A DNA stretch of 5,567 bases from Acidimicrobiia bacterium (lineage in GTDB: Bacteria > Actinomycetota > Acidimicrobiia > Acidimicrobiales > Aldehydirespiratoraceae), in contig JAJDZO010000230.1 in assembly GCA_022824605.1 (NCBI GenBank), positions 1-5,567 on the forward strand, in the 5' to 3' direction. The notes beneath the pieces were generated by a model that saw only the letters and a list, made by a program, of their open reading frames with translations, was not told the origin of the DNA and made no database searches. Position 1 is the first letter of the stretch; every line of letters starts with the position of its first letter. This document shows positions 5,513 through 5,567 of the stretch, in pieces. Both the position numbers and the translations under genes were made by a program.

Positions 5513-5517
5513 CACCT
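5513..5517 (-). promoter_or_regulatory. Probable ribosome binding site of the small membrane protein gene
   Basis: Minus-strand AGGTG eight bases before the ATG at 5504. The remaining upstream bases to 5567 show no convincing promoter hexamers; the promoter may lie beyond the window. Confidence 0.45.
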
Positions 5518-5567
5518 GGGAACTGCGTCGCGGAGCGCGGGCGACACCAGTGGTCCTGTGGCTAGGG

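Noticed and set aside
5527..5545. GTCGC...GCGAC inverted repeat upstream of the small membrane protein gene
   Set aside because: Only five base pairs with a nine-base GC-rich loop, which is expected by chance in such DNA.

Overview
The window is visibly GC-rich with strongly GC-biased third codon positions. It holds dense, overlapping bacterial genes started by ATG or GTG. Protein style (Ala/Arg/Val-rich) and the single-chain siroheme reductase suggest a high-GC actinobacterium, though taxonomy cannot be fixed from this sequence alone. No RNA gene, CRISPR array, transposase or integrase was seen.

Plus strand, 1-1729: the end of an oligopeptide/dipeptide-type ABC transporter operon. It carries the two ATPase subunits, OppD/DppD-like (5' end cut off by the window edge) and OppF/DppF-like (complete), joined by a TGATG overlap. 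Both have the C-terminal four-cysteine tail of this ATPase subfamily.

Minus strand, 5504 down to 1731: a small predicted membrane protein, then a 111-bp AT-richer intergenic region with a good palindrome and a plausible promoter, then a tightly coupled siroheme operon. That operon encodes a precorrin-2 dehydrogenase/ferrochelatase (CysG N-terminal half, 221 aa), a uroporphyrinogen-III C-methyltransferase (CobA/SUMT, 253 aa) and a siroheme/[4Fe-4S] nitrite/sulfite reductase (609 aa). The two enzymes make siroheme from uroporphyrinogen III, and the third uses it to reduce sulfite to sulfide or nitrite to ammonia. All junctions are 4-bp stop/start overlaps, except that between the first two genes an extra 68 bp carries a second copy of the junction and creates a 23-codon mini-ORF with a GTGA overlap at each end. 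The reductase and transporter genes end tail to tail with one base between their stop codons.

The points most worth checking are: (1) the reductase has a complete C-x5-C...C-x3-C cysteine set in BOTH pseudo-repeat halves, where characterised single-chain enzymes have one; (2) the duplicated coupling junction with its mini-ORF; (3) a palindrome and repeated AATCCGAT-like half-sites at the siroheme operon promoter; (4) the unidentified small membrane protein beside the operon. The locus is otherwise ordinary assimilatory metabolism, and I do not see clear evidence of a wholly new system. The 63 bases at 5505-5567 hold only the upstream region of the small membrane protein gene.
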